Assembly: GCA_037903475.1 (NCBI GenBank)
Contig: JBAJFG010000562.1
Span: 3,454,501-3,518,500, forward strand
Origin: Ancylostoma caninum
Lineage: Eukaryota > Nematoda > Chromadorea > Rhabditida > Ancylostomatidae
DNA length: 64,000 nucleotides
Reading direction: 5' to 3'
The translations under genes and the position numbers were made by a program. Under the pieces are notes generated by a model, which worked only from the letters and a program-made list of their open reading frames with translations, searched no databases and had not been told where the DNA came from. Positions 32,520 through 45,192 of the stretch are shown in pieces (the stretch's first letter is position 1; every line of letters begins with the position of its first letter).

Positions 32520-35160
32520 TATAGTTTCTATTTGTTTCCGGAAACTTTTTTCAAGTGCGGAAATATATGTAGAACGCCTTCTTATGCCCCTCTCATGGAA
32601 ACTTCGAGGAAAAACACTTGTACTTCAATTTGAAGTTCCACTAGCATTCGAAAAAAGGAAAAGATAAAGAAAATTACAGGGAAGAAAAACTGAGTAAGCT
32701 ACGGAAAGAGAAAGGACCAAGGTCGACCATAAATGAAACTCCTAGTCACATGAAAAAGTATGTAAGTGGAACATCGATACAGTTTCACAGGGCAATAAAG
32801 TTGAAATTGAGAAGAACCATAGATGGAAGGCTAAAAGATCAAATCACAAAAAATCAAACACCAGGAGCGATTGAAAGGTAGAGGAAGCCGTGTGAGTAGT
32901 TCGATTACAAATGAAAAAGAACAATCTTCTCTCACGTTTTCTACTTACCTAAGAGCGCCGGAAATTGAGTATTTTTCGTGCTCACTCCCAGGTTTCTTTT
33001 CTTTTTTTTTAAATTTTTCCTTCTTCGCACAGAGGTAACTATCGTAAGGAGCAACGATGCAAAAACGAAGTACAACGAGAAAAAAGAAAAGAAGGATTTC
33101 CACTGAGGATAGTAGATCGACCAAGGCTCATACAGTTCATGAAATCTTTATTTTAGTAAACGAACATTTTGGATGGCTTCTTTTTCCATGAAGCCGCTTC
33201 CATGAAAACAAAAACAATTGCATATTCTCTGCTATTTTTACTTTTAACAACAGTATGATGGAGGAGATACGGAAATAAATCAGAAATAGGAGGAAATTTC
33301 GACTCATTCTGAAGTATTTGTTCGAGGTAATATGCACAACCGCGCTCACACAGACATATCCTCGGCCCAGACTCACTTGAAGTGTGTGCACAGAAATTCT
33401 GGATGTTGTAGGCATTTCCTGTTTATGGCTGTCAGCCAAATACAGTCAGAATTCGGCCAAATTTAACGCAAGCAACAAGGGTGTACGCGAATCACTTATA
33501 AACAGGAGCACATTACAGGGTTTGAGGTCAAATTCCATAAAAATTTCATCAAAAATCTCACCCAGCGCTGCAACAAGCATCGAGAGCTTTACTAGAAAAG
33601 AAATGAACGAAATGGTTCAATATTACATTGTGGATGATGACAACTTCACAAAAATTATGTGAATTACTAGCCGTAAGTAAAAAGTGAATTAATGAATGAG
33701 AGCTATTCTCGTCCTGCATTGTACTAAAAATGAACGAATGAAAGATACCCCCGCATATGTATCATTGTTCTAAAACGCAATAGCATTTTGTAGTCTTTCC
33801 CTAGCTACCAGTGGCAGACAAAATGTTTATCATCAATTACTTAGGACTAAAATTGGTATTTTAGTAAACTTATTATTCCACTTGGGTTGGGGGAGTGGCG
33901 GAAACGCTACTTTTCTCCCAAACCCACCTCGCAAGTGAGTCCTGGGTCCAGCACTGCTAACTACATGTAACTAACTTATTCTCTCCGTTAAATACGTATA
34001 TTCTGAGATACTTCGCTCTCCTTATATCCCTCCACCCCTAGAAAAATACGTTGCCTTATATAATTTTTTTACTTAGGCCTGCACCATTAAAAAAAAACAA
34101 ATAAAAAGAGACTAACGTGGAAAATATTTGCATTCATCGATAATACTTCATGGATAAATGTTACCGGATGACAGTGGTCATTCCTAGGGTCACATGGATC
34201 ATTGCTGCGTGATCTCTGGAAGAGTATACAAATAGAAAAACGTCGATTTGATGCGCATTTCAACGAACACGCGTCGTTTCAGATCACTGTTTTGATGTCA
34301 GCAGACGTGCACTGTCAACAAACGTGACTCGGCGAACCCACAAAACACCTGCCCTTGCCGTATACGGCGTTACCGCACGCTATCTATAGCTGAGGGGATT
34401 GCTTCGTCTTAAAAAGATTGTTTTGCAGTGTGGCCACGCCCACAGGACTGTAAATAGCAGTAATTGGCCCTGTGGCCATGAGCAGTGAATGGGCTTGCCT
34501 CTTACGCAGAATGTTCTTTGATCTAATACACGTTTGATGGAAAGGGAAAAGTTGATTATTTGTACGAAAATTAACCATAAAGTGTATTATAGTTTAGTTT
34601 TTCGAGATGTAAAGTATTAGTGACGTAATGACGAGAATAAAGCAGGAAGGAAGTACAGCTGTTTGACAAGATAACGAAATTGAGTGAAAATGAAGCATGT
34701 AGTGACCCTGAATAGAGGAGTAGTGAGTGCATACTATTAGATAGATTACAACGACTAGATTTTCTTCTGGTTAAAAGAAACATCAAGAATTACCGACAAG
34801 GATACAGGCCCCAATACGGATGCAGTCAGGAAGTGGCTCTCCAAGTCGGCAGGAAAACGTGTCCACAAACACGGAAATCTTCGGTAAAGTGCAGAAAGCC
34901 ATGCGTTTTTGTGTATTTACGTACATTGGCGAGCATCCAGTTTAAACAGTGCCACTTCCAGACCTATTCGAGTCTGATTGAAACAAGTTTTCCAATGGAA
35001 CCATAAAAATCTTACAGCACTGCATGTGAAAGGAAAAGGATCATTTTATCCTTATTGCGTCAGGGAAGAAGCGCAAAATTACTCCGACTCCGGATACATG
35101 ATGAGAAGGATAAGCAATCTCACCCCCATGGAGATAAAATGATCCTTTTCCAGCCAGATG
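32520..35160. other. No gene recognised
   Basis: AT-rich DNA. No exon or repeat with clear boundaries. Confidence 0.45.
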
Positions 35161-35169
35161 GAGACAATG

Positions 35170-35235
35170 GGGTATTACTTACTTACTTACTAGTACTTAC
35201 TTATTTACCATGGGTATCCTCAATGGTGCACCCGT
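35170..35235 (+). repeat. TTAC tetranucleotide tract and GGTAATCTC-type fragment
   Basis: A TTACTTACTTAC run is followed by TTTACCATGGGTATCCTCAA and TGGTGCA, the latter a degraded end of the GTTTACCC family. Confidence 0.5.
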
Positions 35236-35239
35236 ACAC

Positions 35240-36680
35240 GTATTGAACACATTCAAAATTGAAATTTTAGTTTTGAATAAATCATCAAGTTGGAAGTTCT
35301 GGGAGGATCAAATATGGGAGGGGGGCTGCAGCTTTTTTTTTCTTGCAAATTCAAATTTTTGATTGAGTTCATAACTACTAATTGGATTAATCGGCTTTCA
35401 TTCGACTCGACGTAGATATACATACTAGTAACTAGCCCTAACTCAGAACAATTTCTCTCTTAGAAATAATTCCACTAACAATGAGAACAAATGATGCATA
35501 GAAAATGTGGTCTCAACCCCCATGATTTCTGCGAGTTCAGGTCCTCTATCACAAGAGGAGGATGTTCCAAAATAATTGCTCCGAGAGCGAAATTGAATTG
35601 CAGAGCACAGTTTTTCTCAGTTAGAGCTGCTTCAGCTTACCTTAGACTGAGTAAAAGGCAATTAATTCCCGATAGTGTAAGATCATTGAATAGATTGCTG
35701 GGAAACTCCCTTAGTCCCTCGGTTGATTAACTATCCTTTGCCTCGTTGTATTTCTTTTTCTTCTCTTTTTTTTGAACCTCCAAGTCTTCTGATGCTGGCT
35801 TCAGTTACCGTTCACTAATAGTTTGTTTTTCTTAGATATTTCGTTTCTTTTTGATTGTTATAGACATGACATGGCTCATGGAATAAAATAAGATGAAAAC
35901 AAGGAAATAAAAACTGTTCAAGGCAATGATAACAATGGCCTAATCACCAGATAACAGCCAGGTCACCAACAAATTATTCCAGGAATTAGCGGCAACAACA
36001 AGATAATGTGGAGATATTCCGCAAAAACACCAGTTCTCACACTATGCAGCCAAGGAGCTCGAGCAGAATGCAAATGATAAGGACATGTGTACTGTTGTTA
36101 TGACACATGTATCATCTTTACCCAACAATGGTCCCGGATTTCCTTCAATTAACCAATGAACAGGAATTTCCACGCCAAAATCCAATGTTACTAAACAGTC
36201 CTTGAAGAGTTCACTGCAAAAATATTTGTGATGCGCCGCAAAATACAGGGATGATGGTGGGAGTCCGCAGCAATTTTTTAAAAAAGCTGCTGTTGCTCTC
36301 AAAATGGACGTGGCTAGGAGAAAAGGGGCGTGGCCTACTAAGAAATTGAGAGCTAAAGCTGCTATTAACAGATGAAATAAATTACCAGTCATGTAGCAAT
36401 ACAAACAGAGTTAGAGTAAATTCACCATAAAGTATATAATACATGCAAGCATAGGACGCAAACAGGGGAGGGGGGGGGGGCGAGTACTTTATAAGCATCT
36501 CCTGCCTGGAACTCAAAAATAAAAGTGATAAAAACGTTAATGTTAGGAATAAACAATTATGAATAAATATTTAAAGTATAGTAACAAAAATAAAGATTCA
36601 AAAACAAAAGAAATAGGTAGACATAAAATCTTCAATAAAGTATTTCTGTCAACTTATTTCCCCCTCGGTATCCGCAACTG
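35240..36680. other. No gene recognised
   Basis: Contains a 120-codon minus open frame at 36404-36042 without recognised motifs, and a G-rich run at 36470-36480. Confidence 0.4.
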
Positions 36681-36689
36681 CCGTATGCA

Positions 36690-36875
36690 TCCGGATGCAT
36701 CATTGGCAGAATGGGTAATCTCATACCCATGGTTATGATTACCCATATGTAGCAGATAGGTACAGACATGCTCGCTTATGGATCAACATGTTGACTGGTG
36801 CTACAAAAGGAATGAATTTGGGTAGGTTAACACATTTACCATGGGTAACTCTATGATTCATCAAGGAAACATGCG
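36690..36875. repeat. ACCCATGG/GGTAA family copy
   Basis: Contains GATGCATCATTGGCAGAATG, CATACCCATGGTTATG, GATCAACATGTTGACTGG and CATTTACCATGGGTAACTC, parallel to the copies at 4180 and 23868. Confidence 0.6.
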
Positions 36876-37089
36876 CATTAAGTTGGCTTAAAAATGTGGA
36901 AAAAAGTCCGGGGGATACTGTCTATTTTAGACACTCAGCGAGAAAAGAGCATATTTGCCAAAAAATTCGAAAGAAAAAAAAATTAAGGGCTGCCAAGAAT
37001 CAATTTTGACATTTTCCAAACAGGCGCGTTTTTTCTGTTTGATTGGAATAAAAAAATTCTGGATAACATTGTGAATTAATTTTAGATTT

Positions 37090-37560
37090 CCATCTGAACA
37101 TATGAAATATTCATTAGAAACTTCTCGAGAAACTGAATTTGCAAGCGAATGTGTTCATGGGGAAGTGTGATGGTTTCGAACGACTCTCCGCTATTTGTAC
37201 TGCAGTTAATGGCATAGATAATGACTCCGTAGAACTCGTCCAGTACTTTTTGTTTGAGAACAACATCCTTCGTACAGACTGAAGGTTGACACGTAACGGC
37301 TTCTATGAAGTGGACGAGTTCTCCAGTGTCGGAATCCATGGACGTTCGCGGGAAGGCAGTGATCCACCCGCCGTTCGAAGGCAGGTGAGATCTTCTGGTA
37401 AAAGTAGGTACACTTTGCACAAACAACCGCTCTCAGTGAGTGATGACATGTGACCTTAGAGACATTCAGATATATCGCACCCATTCACGAAAACTCGTCC
37501 ACTTTGGGCCAACGGAAGCATAGGATTCTCCCTGGGAACGCTCATGGATCCAGCTAAATG
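37090..37560. repeat. ACTCGTCC/GGATCC family copy
   Basis: Inverted AGTGGACGAGTTCTCCAGTG (about 37310) and GAAAACTCGTCCACTTTGGG (about 37491), with flanking ATCCATGGACGTTCGCG and CTCATGGATCC. The 114-codon minus frame here is a by-product of the repeat. Confidence 0.5.
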
Positions 37561-37728
37561 CAGAGGCGGAGAAACATCACAGTGAGCAAACAGCGCGTCG
37601 GTGGAGTACTAGAGTAAAAGAATTCTTCAAAAGGCATGTACATAGGGTGTCCGTCTTCGGAAAAATTATTTTAGATCTGAATAATTGAGGGTAGATTTCC
37701 CAGAACTAGTCATGGAAACAATGAACTA

Positions 37729-38188
37729 CAATACCAACGGTGTCGCCTGATGAAACTGCGCGATGTCTGCGATTTCGCGTTTTTTTTTTCGTCGCTTCTC
37801 CACAACTCCCTTCATTCTTAACCATTTTCAAAATAGAGCAGATATTTGGAATCGGGATGCTCTAATCTATCAGGTAACATGCCCGAAATTGCAAAATTTT
37901 GAAATTTTTGGTGATCATCCAGCAAAATCACCTAAGGATACAATTAAGAGAGACTCGCTGTATCGAGTCTCTCTTAATTGTATCCTTAGGTGATTTTGCT
38001 GGATGATCACCAAAAATTTCAAAATTTTGCAATTTCGGGCATGTAACCTGATAGATTAGGTCATCCTGATTCCGAAAATCTGCTCCTTTTTGAAAATGGT
38101 CGAGATTGAAGGGAGTTATGGAGAAGCGACGAAAAAACGCGAAATCGCAGACATCGCGCAGTTTCATCAGGCGACACCGTTGGTATTG
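37729..38188. mobile_element. CAATACC-ended near-perfect foldback MITE
   Basis: Ends: CAATACCAACGGTGTCGCCT at 37729 and the inverted copy ending at 38188, each flanked by TA. The arms of about 228 bases are near-identical reverse complements meeting at GACTCGCTGTATCGAGTC (about 37953-37970), which leaves a tiny loop. The paired open frames on opposite strands sharing LIYQVTCPKLQNFEIFG are mirror images of the palindrome, not genes. Confidence 0.9.
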
Positions 38189-38339
38189 TAGAAATAGGCT
38201 GATGAAGAATTTTTACATACATTTGTTATAAAGTAACTTTGGGAAAACTCCCCCCCCCCCTTCCCTGTATGCCGCTGCACTTGCATGGAATTTTGTACAA
38301 GAGACTTTTTTAATCGATGATAGAGTTATCACATTTCAC

Positions 38340-38920
38340 TCGGGAAACTCGTCCACTCTAGATGGGCAGGAAATGCAGAACTACTTCAGGAACATTAAAT
38401 AATTGGGAAATCACAAATGGGAAGTACGAACCGGACGAGTTTGGCAGACAATCCTAGAACACTATGTCCATTAGATTATTCCAAGCAAATTGCATCCAGA
38501 AATGGAAAATAGGGAAAATTCGTATTATCACCGCTGTTTCCAAACATTTTTGTCGAATCCAATATTAATCCTAACTTTTTACAACTTTATTTGTGAAGTA
38601 TCGGTAATTCAGGTTCCCAAACAACCCACTCCCACTCAAGTCATTTTTGTAAGGAAAAAAGTCGTACATTCACTACCAAGAGGATGGTTTCAAGCTTTCC
38701 AAGGACCCTAAGGAATCCTGATGCGTGCAGTGTGAGAATCATGAACGTTTCATTACTTCGCACTCATCCAAGGACGACGAAGTTCTCGAGAAAATGTGGC
38801 ATACCCTGCTATTTTCGCCAAGACTTGTCATCTAGTGTCAATGTGTCACTAGAACAAAGTATACCTAATTTCACCAGGAGCACTCGTCCATTTCGGAAGA
38901 GTGGGTAGCTAAAAAGCTTC
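38340..38920. repeat. ACTCGTCC family fragments
   Basis: GGGAAACTCGTCCACTCTAG (about 38341), GGACGAGTTTGGCAGAC (about 38433) and GCACTCGTCCATTTCGGAAG (about 38880) are inverted and direct members of the family typified at 18805-19325. Confidence 0.45.
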
Positions 38921-38929
38921 CTAGGAACC

Positions 38930-41640
38930 TTTTCAAATCCTTTTCGAGAAGCAGCTTTGTGATGTTGAAGGAGAAGAGAAGGACTTTCCAAGAAAATTAG
39001 CAATTGGTTACGTACACGGCGCTGTGAAGAAGAAAATGAACTAAAATCGGAATGAAAGAAGCAGTTTAACGTGAAAAGTACCGTGTGAATTTGTGCTTCG
39101 AAGGTCATTCGCCTTTTATTTACGAAGGCGGCACCTTTGAGTGATAAATGTGAACATTCCCGAGAAATTCCGAAGCATAACGACTATTCCAAGGTGAAGC
39201 GATCTGATAGATAGGAAGCCGCGGCGTTTTCTCTCGCTTTGAAGGCAACATTCTTGCAGAGAACTTGTGCAGAATTTATGCGTCTAAAAGGATTCAGCTT
39301 TTAGTTATTCAGGCTTAGAGAAATTCATTATTTAGTTATCCATGATCTCCGCAGATAAAATTTCCCGCTAAAACGCTATTTCCTGCACGTTCCTTACTGC
39401 TAACGGAGCAAAAGGGACCATTTTGTACCCAATAAACCCAGCAAATGCTCATTTCTCGCAGAATATTTAGGCTATCCAGGAAGAACATTAACACACTGCG
39501 AACCGGGCACATTTATGCCTTAGTGGCCAAATAGTGCTTGAGGTAGGGTCCGGCCAACATCATCCGTTGTTTTCGGGATTTAATAATGTGGTCCTGGAGA
39601 AGGGCTATTGAAGAAAAAGTGTAATATCCAACATAAAAGCATAACGAGATGTACTACGTCGATCATATGACCACGTGAGAACGAAGGATCGTGATGCACC
39701 ATGTGCTTCACGTGCTCCGCAATGGGTTAAAGCAACCTCAGTCCAAATCAATTCAATTTGACACGGATAGCTTCGAGTAAAGAGCAATGGCTGCTGAGTC
39801 ACGCAAAGATAAGAGGTCAACACCAGCAAGGTGTCGACAACTCGCTTTGGAGGTCGCCTATAGACATGAAACGACAATGCGCGAGAGATGGGAACGCTCG
39901 ATTCGCTTTGATGGTGAGAATGAGAGGAAAATCCTGCGCTTAGAGGGGAATTGTGTCGGATCGTAAGCTGTTCGAAAAGAACAGCGATCGGAGGGGAACC
40001 AGCGAACGTATGGCTTAAAGGGGACCCGTGAGGTTACGTGTACTTGTGTAGAAAAATTCCATTTCTCAATTCTGGCCATCGAGAATGTTCCTGGGAGGAA
40101 TCTGAACTTCCTCTCACTCAAAGTGGACGAATTCCTGAATCAAAAATTACAATGGTCTGAATGGTGAATTTAGCACTATAAAGCGGGCAAGTTCAGAAAA
40201 AAAAGCAGTAAAGCTAAGGTTTATTCCCAATAGATCGACAATTTTGAAGAATAAAACACTCACCCAACAATAAAACAAATACTCTAGAAAAGCACTATCG
40301 CTGAAGGGCAAAACCAAAGACATGAGAGCTCAATATGTAGGTATTCCTTTATATTTATTCAATCTTGACCTTCTATTTCCCTTTATGCTTTCTTGGACAG
40401 GCATTTTCTGCATTACCAATATCTCAAGACGCCGCTTTTGATTCTCTGGGTACAGGTACTTTAAAACTATACAAATATCAAGGAATTGGTGAGTGTCTCT
40501 GAGGGTATTTAGCCCTTCCCGTCACGCAAAAAAGAGGCACAATCCCATAAATCCATCTATTATTGAATGATGGTCATTCCCTGGTCGTCTCCTGAAAATA
40601 TGATTGACGGCCGCGAGAATGGAATGAGGTGTCGCGCTGAGCAAGCGCATCATATGAATGAGAACAGTGGAGTAGTGCTTGAGGAATCCTGAATTTTCCT
40701 GGCAAATTTATCGATGGAGGCTAGCAACGGGTTGAAGCCTGGGTCTTCTGGGATGATAATGTTGGAAGAGCTCGAATTGACGTCCCAGGGGTGGTATAGA
40801 TACCTTCCAGTAACCAGGTCAACGACATCGACAAATAACAGAACATAACGGTGCCTTGAATACGGCATGCATCAGCGCAAGCATTTATGACGCTCAAGAA
40901 CTGCTCTCAGGAATGCGAAGGATGCGAGGCAACTCGGACAGTCTGTTTTTCTGAACTGCGAATCAGATGAGTTGAATTGCACATGTTAAACAGTGTGATT
41001 ACACAAAAAATAGTCGGTGAAGTCGCAGTAAATTTTAAAGACTAGGTGATGTTAAAGCTAGTGTATCAGCTCATGATGGGTATCGAGATATCCACAGAAT
41101 CCGGTCCAGCTCGACGCGCTGATTCCAGAGGTGTACTTGAACTCTGAAAAAGCGGTCAAAAACCCTACTTTTGAGGCAAAATTTGGTACAAGAGCGGACG
41201 AAATTCCCTGCTAGGAAGCTCGAGAAAGCGCAGTTGAGAGGTTAAGATCGCACATTAATGAACTTCACAGCAGTAATATAAACTGAGCGAGTATTTCCGT
41301 GTTGGAAAACTATGCCGCACCCTCAGCAAGCTTTTGCTGAAGAATGAATTCTCTCGTCCACTGGCTGAGAAATTCGAAATTCTTGGCCAAATGAACTCGG
41401 GGCTTATGAGGTTTTTAACGTCCCCCCTGAAACTTAGCGCAAATCTTTGTGCTCAGCGGCTCCCACATGTTCAACTGACGTAGGAATCTCGGAAGCGATC
41501 TTATGTGGAAAGGGAAAGTATTTTTAAAAAATCGCAAATCTCTAAGGAAGAATGCATGAAATTTTGTGTTGAATAATTTTGGAAAGTCATGAAGAAGCAC
41601 GGGGAAGTAATATAAAAGAGAAGTAAATTAGCGCTTTCCA
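38930..41640. other. No gene recognised
   Basis: Scattered short open frames and one more AAGTGGACGAATTCCTGAAT fragment at 40121. No exon supported. Confidence 0.45.
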
Positions 41641-41919
41641 GTTATATTACTTTCCAGTTTCCTAGGCTATCTCAGTAGTGAAATTCAGATAGATTTTTAT
41701 GCTCCTTTGTTTTATATTATTTCAATTATCTTGTTATCCTATTTTGTGTTTAAGATGTTATTTGAAAAGTTGCTTTATAAATTTTTAGTAGACTATTTGG
41801 CTAAAAATGGTATTTATAAAGTTAAAAATCTTAAATTTATGGACAATAATTTAAATAAATTTGGTTGTATAGGCTTAACTTTTTGGGTGGATTTAGTACG
41901 TATTTTATTGGTTATATAA
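41641..41919 (+). pseudogene. AT-rich open frame of foreign-looking composition
   Basis: An open frame of about 90 codons on the plus strand ending at TAA 41917-41919. It has no ATG at its 5' end; the first in-frame methionine follows FVFK. The segment LLYKFLVDYLAKNGIYKV followed by NLNKFGCIGLTFWVDLVRI has A/T-ending codons nearly throughout, unlike both the host exons and the GC-mixed surroundings. It could be a fragment of a gene from an AT-rich bacterium (Wolbachia-like) or organelle, or simply chance in AT-rich DNA. No family is recognised. Confidence 0.25.
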
Positions 41920-42125
41920 ATTCTTTCAAATACAATAATTTAATTATTTTAATTTTTTACGTTTAGAAAAATATGAGTCCATTAACGTTGTAATAAAATT
42001 ATGAGAACTACTTCCAAAATGGTTCGCACAACAATAACAAAAAAGTGCAAGGATTGCGAAGCAAATGAAGAGGCACGTGGAAGGGTAGGAATTAGGGAAG
42101 CATCTAGGCTAGGCTTCTGCTCGGG

Positions 42126-42186
42126 AACCTAAGCCTAAACCTAAGTCTAAGCCTATGCCTAAGCCTGGGTATAAGCCTAAGCTTAA
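42126..42186. repeat. Interstitial telomere-like (TTAGGC)n tract
   Basis: The plus strand reads CCTAAGCCTAAACCTAAG, then CTAAGCCTATGCCTAAGCC and ATAAGCCTAAGC, a degenerate (GCCTAA)n, i.e. TTAGGC on the minus strand. TTAGGC is the established nematode telomere unit. A related AGGCTAGGC word precedes it at about 42105. Confidence 0.75.
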
Positions 42187-42189
42187 ACC

Positions 42190-42655
42190 AGGGTGCATCC
42201 TTCCCTCCGAGTCGCTCTTTCACCCATGTCCCAAAGGTACGTGTACATATATCATTGTAAGAATGGGTAATCTTCATACCCAATTGTGTGATTATCCGTA
42301 GGTAGCAGTTACTCTGATAACTTTGCAGCACGAACGCGCCGGAACCGCGTAGGGTTCAAGTAGAAAATCCAGCAGCAACTGTTCCCAGTTGCTGTCGTCC
42401 TCCCCTTGATTGTTTGCTGCTCAAGCTTTCGTTCCTTTAGGAGTAAATGCTGAGAGATGGCAGCAATTGAGGGGAAGACAGCAGCAAGTGGGAACAGCTA
42501 CTGCTAGGGTTTCTACTCGAAGCATTACGCCGTTCGGGCTGCGTGCACAGACAACATCGTGTATGGGTAACCACGTCGAGTGCCACGTAAAGGGTGAATT
42601 CGGGTACGTTAACACGCTTACGATGGGTAATCGCAATTGTGTAACCAAGCCTAGA
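42190..42655. mobile_element. Foldback member of the GGGTAATC family with CAGCAGCAACTG arms
   Basis: Outer words GGGTAATCTTCATACCC (about 42265) and GATGGGTAATCGCAATTGTG (about 42623) flank an inverted pair: CAGCAGCAACTGTTCCCAGT (about 42371) against CAGCAGCAAGTGGGAACAGC (about 42479), with CCTCCCCTTGATTG/CAATTGAGGGGAAG inside. The TTAGGC tract lies just left of it. Confidence 0.65.
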
Positions 42656-43274
42656 TAAATGAATAGGCTCACTTTGAGCCGAATCGAATCTATTCTGAAT
42701 CAGATCCTTTGAAATCCATAAGTGACAATGTAATGAGAACCAAAGAGTGAATGGGTGAAGAAAAGAAGGTGAAAGCAGAGAATATTCTAGGTCTTGTCTC
42801 CTATGAACATTGTGCTTTCCAAGAGAAAGCAGCAGAGTGTAGAAAGTTCTCATTTTTATCGTTTTTTAGACATTACACCGCCTGCTACGAGCGCATGACC
42901 ATCGTCTCGGAGATTTTCCATGCAACATCTCGCATTTCATTGAATACCAAATGAAAACATGTCATGAGGAAATGATGAAAACAGCGTCTTGCTTTGCAGA
43001 ATTAGGTTCTGGTGTCTTCTATGGTCTTTGTGATGCCTTACAGCTCACATTGGCTGTTTGGACATCGTAAGCTCATAGAAGAGTAGTCGAGGCTATGGGC
43101 TAGAATACCCGAAACGTACGCCGCACGAATCCGGTGCGAATTCACGCCCCAACGAAGCCGTTACGGACGAAGCACTTACAGATCCGCAGGGGGTAACGCA
43201 GCCCTACGCTGACTTTAACCAAGCTTCAACAAGTCTTTGAACGACGTTAATAAACAGTTTTATATCTTGATATA

Positions 43275-43345
43275 CACCATGGCCAAAGGTTGAGATTACC
43301 TATGGTAAACGTACTCAACCTTACCCCTTACGTAGCGTCCATCAA
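43275..43345. repeat. GTTTACC/GGTAATCTCA fragment
   Basis: GGTTGAGATTACCTATGGTAAACGTACTCAAC matches the family end in two adjacent words (GAGATTACC and GGTAAACG). Confidence 0.5.
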
Positions 43346-44199
43346 AACTATTATACTTTCATACCATACATGTTCAATTTATTCTTGCCCTCTATTTGCT
43401 CCCTACTCTACTTCAGACTTCACCTGTAAAAGCTGCTCTAAAGGGTGTGGACGCTCTTTTCCTCCGGGAAGAAGGAATGATGACAATGATAGCAAAGCAG
43501 ACAGGTTAGCTCTTTACTAACTTTCTATTCGTAAACATTTTGCTCCACTACTAACGAGTTTCGAAGAAGGTTTTATTCTTTACCCACTTCTACAGTCTAA
43601 TAGAGGGAATGAAACGGAGCTTAGGTGTTTTTGTCTTCGTTTTTGCTCACTGTGTTCACCCGTACTCGACGTCGTCTATGTGCAGCTGCTGCCCCATACG
43701 TAAGTAAAATGCGAAGACAGAAAAAACCTTGAAGAGTCAGTAGAAAGAAAAGCATGAATATTTAAATAAAATTTTAAACGGTCACGGATTGGTGCTCCCC
43801 ATTTCAATATTCAAAATTTAATTGGCAATAATCTGACAATTGTGTTAAGTACACCCCGACCCATAGATCCTTGGAGAAAAAAAACTAGGAACCCATAGCA
43901 ACTTTTGTGCCAGTGCTATGAAGAAAGGATCGTCACGAAAACACAGTACATGGCATGCAGAACGGTTGCATCTTCTGGTCCTTCGTCCATTGCTTCGTTC
44001 GATGAAGAGCTCAGAGGTTGCAATCTTCAAATGAATTGCAGATGTCTATGTCAAATAGAGACAACTATTAAGAACTATCCACTTCGTTCAGTACACTTCT
44101 GAAGAAAAAAATTACATCAAACTAAATTAATTGATCAATTACATTACATTGAATTTACATTACAATCCAGTTTACATTAATTTAAAAAGTAAGGCATCA

Positions 44200-44350
44200 C
44201 AAAGTAACCTCCCTGATCATGTGTGATAAACACATTTACTTAGTTATATTATAAGGTGATCTCTTTGATCACCAAAAGGTAAATGTGCGAAAAGCGCATT
44301 TACTCAATCATAATATAAAGGTGATTTCCCTGATCACCAAAATCTAAAAA
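44200..44350 (+). repeat. Hairpin-bearing short tandem repeat, about 65-70 bp unit
   Basis: Three degenerate units. Each begins with a small hairpin (GGTGATCTCTTTGATCACC, GGTGATTTCCCTGATCACC, and a decayed ACCTCCCTGATCAT) followed by a second hairpin (AAATGTGCGAAAAGCGCATTT in the best unit) and a TAATATAA spacer. Confidence 0.7.
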
Positions 44351-44984
44351 TGCAAAGACACAATTCCTCGATGAAAATCAAGCGTGCAAAATCACAAATC
44401 ATCCGGACGTTCCAATGCCTTTTTTCTGTTACTGATGAGTGCAGAAAAGGCATATTCAGATGTTTAGAATCCTTATAAGGGTAATGCACGAAACGGAGGC
44501 TAAACATATATAATGGAAAGAAAACTTCAAAAATCCGTAAATATTACAGTAATACAAAAACTTTTTCTCCTATTACTTGCAGAGGTTCAAATTTGTAATT
44601 CTGTAGCACCCTCAATCTCCCACAAAATGAGGAACATAGAAGGGATCTCAACAAGAAGAGGCATCGATGCAGCAGAAAGAATTCATACTGGTTAGAAAAT
44701 GTGTTTGTACTGGTCATTGCCTGACATACACAACAATTACTTGAAATAAGTTTAGCAGTGAACCTCTTATGGATGCTCCTGTCACCCATTCACGGCGTCA
44801 TTCGATATCGTCAAGATATCGTCATCTTCGAGCATAAAGAAGGTGAAATCATCCTTTCAGTGATATACTCTCATCTGCCTGGCAATGAGCTGGAAAACGT
44901 GGAGCTTCTAAAGTGGCAATGGGTTGCGTTAAAACCATGTAGCTTCAAGTGATGTGAAAGATCGTAACACGGTACATAGAGTGA

Positions 44985-45140
44985 CAGAAGCATCCATCCA
45001 CGGCTGAGATTCATGAAACAAAGCAAGCCTATGTTATGGTTAGCGTGAATGGTTAGCCTGCAGAATGTGTTTTCTTCAGAGACACAGGATGTGAAAATTG
45101 GTTTGCCAGCCTGGTTTAGCTCGCTTATGCATTCATGAAT
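44985..45140. repeat. GATTCATGAA inverted-end repeat
   Basis: GGCTGAGATTCATGAAACAA at the left and GCATTCATGAATCCTAGCCC at the right are inverted relatives. The same words appear at 19090-19100 (TTCATGAATCCCAGCC). Confidence 0.5.
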
Positions 45141-45192
45141 CCTAGCCCAGGGTGACTGGTATACTGAGCATACACATATTCTGTTAGACAAT

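Noticed and set aside
36042..36404. 120-codon minus-strand open frame
   Set aside because: No recognisable domain or coding bias. Length is within chance for this much sequence.
37763..38167. Two opposite-strand 76-79 codon frames with the same C-terminus
   Set aside because: Mirror images generated by the palindromic MITE.
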